Assembly: GCA_900769285.1 (NCBI GenBank)
Contig: CAAGGB010000170.1
Coordinates: 1-8,297, forward strand
Source of the DNA: Victivallales bacterium
Lineage (GTDB): Bacteria > Verrucomicrobiota > Lentisphaeria > Oligosphaerales > Oligosphaeraceae
DNA: 8,297 bases
Direction of reading: 5' to 3'
Made by a program: the position numbers and the translations under genes. This document shows, piece after piece, positions 5,327 through 8,297 of the stretch (positions are counted from its first letter, which is position 1; every line of letters begins with the position of its first letter). The notes under the pieces are model-generated. The model was not told the DNA's origin. It made no database searches and saw only the letters and a list, made by a program, of their open reading frames with translations.

Positions 5327-6778
5327 TCAGTCCTCGTACTTGGCGGCGCGGTCGAACAGCTCGCAGACCTCCTGCGAGGGCGCCTTGGTCGCCAGCGTCA
5401 CCACGATGGCGCCGATGAAGCCGGCGACGAAGCCGGGCAGCAGCTCGTAGAGGCCGGAGATGGGCGCGCAGACGATCCAGAGGATGTCCACGCCGGCGCC
5501 GATGAGGATGCCGGCGATGGCGCCCGCGATGCTGAAGCGGCGCCAGAAGAGGCTGAGCAGGATGGCGGGGCCGAACGCCGCGCCGAACACGCCCCAGGCG
5601 TTCGAGACGAGCCCCATGATGGAGCCGGCCTTCGGGTTCGTCGCCAGCAGCAGAGCCGCCATCGCGACGACGAGGACGACCATGCGGCCAATCCAGAGCA
5701 GCTCGCGGTCGCTCGCCTGGTTCTTGCTGACCAGCGGCTTGTAGACGTCGCTGGCGAACGCCGACGAGGCGGCCAGCAACTGGCTGTCCGCCGTGCTCAT
5801 CGAGGCGGCGAGGACGGCCGACAGCAGGATGCCCGAGATGATGCCGGGGAAGATCATGCGCACCATCTCGACGAAGACCAGCTCGTTCGCCTTGATGTTG
5901 TCGTCCAGGCCCAGCTTGATGCGGCCGATGACGCCGATGATCGCGGCGAAGATGACGATGAGGACCGTCCAGGAGATGCCGATCTTGGCGGAGCGCTTGA
6001 GCTCGGCCTGCGACTTGATGGACATGAAGCGGATGATGATGTGGGGCATGCCGAAGTATCCGAGGCCCCAGGCGAGTCCGGAGACGATCTGCTTCCAGTT
6101 GGCGCAGGCGTTCCAGTAGTTCTCGTCGGCGATGGCCTGCGAGGCGGGCGGGAGCATGAACGCGGCGAAGAGCGGTGCGATGAGCATGGCGCCGAGGATG
6201 AGCAGCCCCTGGAAGAAGTCCGTCCAGCAGACCGCCGAGAAGCCGCCCAGGAAGGTGTAGCCGATGATGATGAACGCGGCCAGGTACATGGCCGCCTCGG
6301 AGTTCATGCCCGTCACCTTGCTGAACAGGATGCCGCAGGCCTTGATGCTCGAGGCCGCGTAGATGGTGTAGGCCACCAGGAACACAATCGCGCAGATCAC
6401 CTGCAGCGCGTAGGATTTCGAGAGGAAGCGGTTGGACAGGTACTGCGGCACGGTGATCGCGTCACCGGCGACCACCGAGAACTGGCGCAGCCGCGGCGCC
6501 TCCACCAGCCAGCTGATCGCGTAGCCGATGGCCAGACCGGCCGAAATCCACGCCTCGCCGATGCCCAGCGCGTAGATGCTCGTCGGCAGCCCCATGAGCA
6601 CCCAGGCGCTCATGTCCGAGGCGCCGGCCGACAGCGCGCCCACCCAGGCGCCCATCTTGCGGTCTCCCAGGAAATACGTCTTCTCGCCGCCGTTCTTGTC
6701 CTTGATGAAGAAATACACGCCGATGCCCAGCATGAACATCAGATAGATGACGAATACCACAATCTCCGCAATCTGCAT
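5327..6778 (-). CDS. putP: Sodium:solute symporter, PutP-like (Na+/proline)
   Basis: This 483-residue membrane protein belongs to the sodium:solute symporter family (LeuT fold, about 12-13 transmembrane helices) and most resembles the Na+/L-proline symporter PutP. Residues tied to Na+ binding in the E. coli protein are present: Asp55 and Ser57 in SAGASDMSAWVLMGLP, and Ser328-Thr329 in AASMSTADSQLL (E. coli Ser340-Thr341). The substrate-side residues Tyr140, Trp237 and Tyr241 (in WGLGYFGMPHIIIRFM, E. coli Trp244 and Tyr248) also match, which supports proline as substrate. Length is close to the usual 490-505. The start at 6778 has AGGAG (6790-6794, minus strand) 11 nt upstream. No proline dehydrogenase gene lies next to it; the divergent neighbour is an FAD oxidoreductase. 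Transcription ends at the hairpin 5205-5261. Confidence 0.9.
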   Translation of the reverse strand: MQIAEIVVFVIYLMFMLGIGVYFFIKDKNGGEKTYFLGDRKMGAWVGALSAGASDMSAWVLMGLPTSIYALGIGEAWISAGLAIGYAISWLVEAPRLRQFSVVAGDAITVPQYLSNRFLSKSYALQVICAIVFLVAYTIYAASSIKACGILFSKVTGMNSEAAMYLAAFIIIGYTFLGGFSAVCWTDFFQGLLILGAMLIAPLFAAFMLPPASQAIADENYWNACANWKQIVSGLAWGLGYFGMPHIIIRFMSIKSQAELKRSAKIGISWTVLIVIFAAIIGVIGRIKLGLDDNIKANELVFVEMVRMIFPGIISGILLSAVLAASMSTADSQLLAASSAFASDVYKPLVSKNQASDRELLWIGRMVVLVVAMAALLLATNPKAGSIMGLVSNAWGVFGAAFGPAILLSLFWRRFSIAGAIAGILIGAGVDILWIVCAPISGLYELLPGFVAGFIGAIVVTLATKAPSQEVCELFDRAAKYED

Positions 6779-6995
6779 GGGAATGACCGCTCCTGAAGAA
6801 TGACTGTACCTTAAGACAATGGCGCCGACTCATGGCGACTGAGAACGCCCCCGAACCGGCGCGGGCGAAAGTGCAAATTTACCCCGCCTACACGCTTTTT
6901 CAATGCCGATGCGCGCCACCAGGGTGGATTTTGCCTCCGTCAGGCTTATCTTATCCTTCCTGGTCTCCATCCCCCAATTCCCCCAACGACCTGCC
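6779..6995. promoter_or_regulatory. Divergent intergenic region, putP and FAD oxidoreductase
   Basis: This 217-bp stretch carries the promoters of two divergent genes. A box CAAATTT followed by ACCCCGCC (6874-6888) resembles the CAAATTTCCGC pair in the porin/GH43 intergenic region. A weak plus-strand promoter TTGCCT (6931-6936) / TATCCT (6952-6957) with a 15-bp spacer would start transcription near 6963 and supports use of the ATG at 6996. No convincing promoter could be chosen for putP. The C-rich leader before 6996 lacks a Shine-Dalgarno site. Confidence 0.35.
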
Positions 6996-8228
6996 ATGAA
7001 CATCTCCATTCCCCAGCACGACATCCCTGTACGCAACACCTGCGACGTCCTCGTCATCGGCGCCGGCCCCGCGGGCGTCGGCGCCGCCCTCACCGCCGCC
7101 CGCGCCGGCGCCAGGGTCACCCTCGTCGAGTACGGCGGCAAGCTCGGCGGCATGTGGACGCTCGGGCTCCTCACCCCCTACTTCGACAACCGCAACAAGC
7201 AGGGCCTCAACGCCGAAATCCGCGAGCGGCTAACCGAGCAGGGACACTGGGGCGGACTCTGGGACATCTCGTTCGACCCCAACGCCATGGCCATGCTCCT
7301 CGACGAGCTCGCCCTCGACGCCAAACTCGACGTCCTCCTCTACACCATCGCCGCCCAGCCCATCATGGAGGGCGACGCCATCCGCGGCGTCATCGTCCAC
7401 AACAAGTCCGGCGAACAGGCCATCCTCGCCTCCGTCGTCATCGACTGCACCGGCGACGGCGACATCGCCGCCCGCGCCGGGGCACCCTTCACCGTCGGGC
7501 GCCCCAACGACGGCTGCTTCCAGCCCATGACCATGATGTTCCGCATCGGCGGCCTCAAGGACGACTATCCGCGCGACAACGTCCTCGAATTCTACCGCGA
7601 GATCTGCCGTCATCTGCCCGAGTCGGAGGTCCTCGCCAAGGTGCCGTTCAACTTCCCCGCGCTCATCCGTCTTCCCGCGCCCGGCGAGGCGCTCGTCCAG
7701 TGGACGCACATCCGCCGCCTCAGCGGCACCGACGGCGACGAGCTCAGCCAGGCCACCTTCGAGGGACGGCGGCAAGTCCGCAGCGCCCTCGAGCTTCTCA
7801 AGCTCGCCAAGCCCGTCGTCGGGGACGTCCATCTTCTGGAGCTGCCGTCCATCATCGGCGTCCGCGAGACGCGGCGCGTCACCGGCGAGTACGTCGTCTC
7901 CGACGAGGACGTCCGGCATGGCGCCAGCCATCCCGACGGCATCTGCCGCGTCACCTTCGGCGTCGACATCCACGAGCCCGACGAGCAGCGGCAGACCAAC
8001 CTGGCCAACGCCGGCTTCGACATCCCCGTCCGCGCCCTCGTCCCGCTCCGCGTCGAGAACCTGATGACCGCCGGACGCTGCATCTCCGGCAGCTATCTGG
8101 CCCATGCCGCGTACCGCGTCACCGGCGACTGCCTCGCCATGGGCGAGGGCGCCGCCCGACACGCCCTCGCCGCCATCCAGGCCGGCAAGACCGTCCGGCA
8201 GCTCGCCGTCCACAGCCAGCCACGCTGA
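6996..8228 (+). CDS. FAD-dependent oxidoreductase (FAD_oxidored family)
   Basis: The 410-residue protein opens with a Rossmann dinucleotide-binding fold: DVLVIGAGPAGVGAALTAARAG (17-38, GxGxxG at 22-27) and Glu45 at the end of the second strand to hold the FAD ribose. Further family landmarks are GGMWTLGLLTPYFD (51-64), DCTGDGDIAARAGAPF (150-165), GVRETRRVTGEYVVSDEDV (288-306) and the C-terminal FAD-contact region NLMTAGRCISGSYLAHAAYR (355-374). This is the architecture of FAD_oxidored (PF12831-type) proteins, a broad group abundant in PVC bacteria whose substrates are mostly unknown. No signal peptide or membrane helix is seen, so it is probably cytoplasmic. ATG 6996 is preferred because the conserved fold begins soon after it; an in-frame ATG at 6903 adds 31 residues with no family match. 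It is divergent from the putP-like gene. It is not a proline dehydrogenase by fold. Confidence 0.8.
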   Translation: MNISIPQHDIPVRNTCDVLVIGAGPAGVGAALTAARAGARVTLVEYGGKLGGMWTLGLLTPYFDNRNKQGLNAEIRERLTEQGHWGGLWDISFDPNAMAMLLDELALDAKLDVLLYTIAAQPIMEGDAIRGVIVHNKSGEQAILASVVIDCTGDGDIAARAGAPFTVGRPNDGCFQPMTMMFRIGGLKDDYPRDNVLEFYREICRHLPESEVLAKVPFNFPALIRLPAPGEALVQWTHIRRLSGTDGDELSQATFEGRRQVRSALELLKLAKPVVGDVHLLELPSIIGVRETRRVTGEYVVSDEDVRHGASHPDGICRVTFGVDIHEPDEQRQTNLANAGFDIPVRALVPLRVENLMTAGRCISGSYLAHAAYRVTGDCLAMGEGAARHALAAIQAGKTVRQLAVHSQPR

Positions 8229-8297
8229 TTCGTCGCCGCCACCCCCAACGCCACGAGAGAAAAGCCGCCGAGCGAAACGAGGCGGAACAGAAGCAAC
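8229..8297. other. Trailing intergenic sequence
   Basis: The remaining 69 bp after the oxidoreductase stop hold no recognisable gene. CCGCC and GGCGG near 8266-8284 could pair into a weak 5-bp stem, but no T-tract follows within the window, so no terminator is called. Confidence 0.4.

Noticed and set aside
5273..6796. Plus-strand 507-residue open frame opposite putP
   Set aside because: Asp/Arg/His-rich low-complexity product; the opposite strand encodes a textbook sodium symporter with conserved residues.
7230..8213. Minus-strand 327-residue open frame opposite the FAD oxidoreductase
   Set aside because: Val/Asp/Gly-rich antisense shadow in a GC-rich gene whose sense frame has a clear FAD fold.
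8266..8284. Possible terminator after the oxidoreductase
   Set aside because: The stem is only about 5 bp with a purine-rich loop and no T-tract in the window.

Overview
The window looks like chromosomal DNA from a GC-rich, Gram-negative bacterium. The Gram-negative assignment rests on a signal-peptide-bearing beta-barrel porin ending in Phe. The mix of a TorF-like porin, a GH43 enzyme related to exo-beta-1,3-galactanases, a PutP-type Na+/solute symporter and an FAD_oxidored-type flavoprotein, with strongly C-ending codons, would fit a gut or environmental member of the PVC superphylum (Lentisphaerota/Kiritimatiellota-like). That taxonomic guess is an inference.

Left part (1-2168): the window opens inside a 19-bp tandem repeat array, followed by a gene-free stretch with a perfect 16-bp inverted repeat. 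Next comes a two-gene type IV toxin-antitoxin / abortive-infection operon: an AbiEi_2-like antitoxin-regulator and an AbiEii-like nucleotidyltransferase toxin, separated by 2 nt. A 17-bp palindrome overlaps the expected transcription start of a plausible sigma70 promoter just upstream, as expected for autorepression. Codon choice in these two genes is visibly less C-biased than in the rest of the window, so they are probably acquired accessory DNA.

Middle (2221-2938): the housekeeping gene rlmH (23S rRNA pseudouridine-1915 N3-methyltransferase) follows directly. Its last 40 nt, including the stop codon, are repeated almost perfectly (39/40) 109 bp further on. The rlmH 3' end is the known landing site (attB) of staphylococcal SCC elements, so this duplication looks like an attachment-site scar, or a vacant pair of sites, from a mobile element. 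It is the most interesting signal in the window.

Right part (2939-8297): two divergent gene pairs face each other. A putative outer-membrane porin (-) is divergent from a cytoplasmic GH43-family glycosidase (+). A PutP-like sodium:solute symporter (-) is divergent from an FAD-dependent oxidoreductase (+). GH43 and putP converge on a strong hairpin whose T-tract serves putP. The porin gene also ends in an intrinsic terminator. The porin/GH43 intergenic region carries two CAAATTTCCGC boxes 19 bp apart, and a related box lies in the putP/oxidoreductase intergenic region. Together the genes suggest outer-membrane passage, inner-membrane uptake and cytoplasmic breakdown of small organic substrates, but the substrates cannot be fixed from sequence alone.
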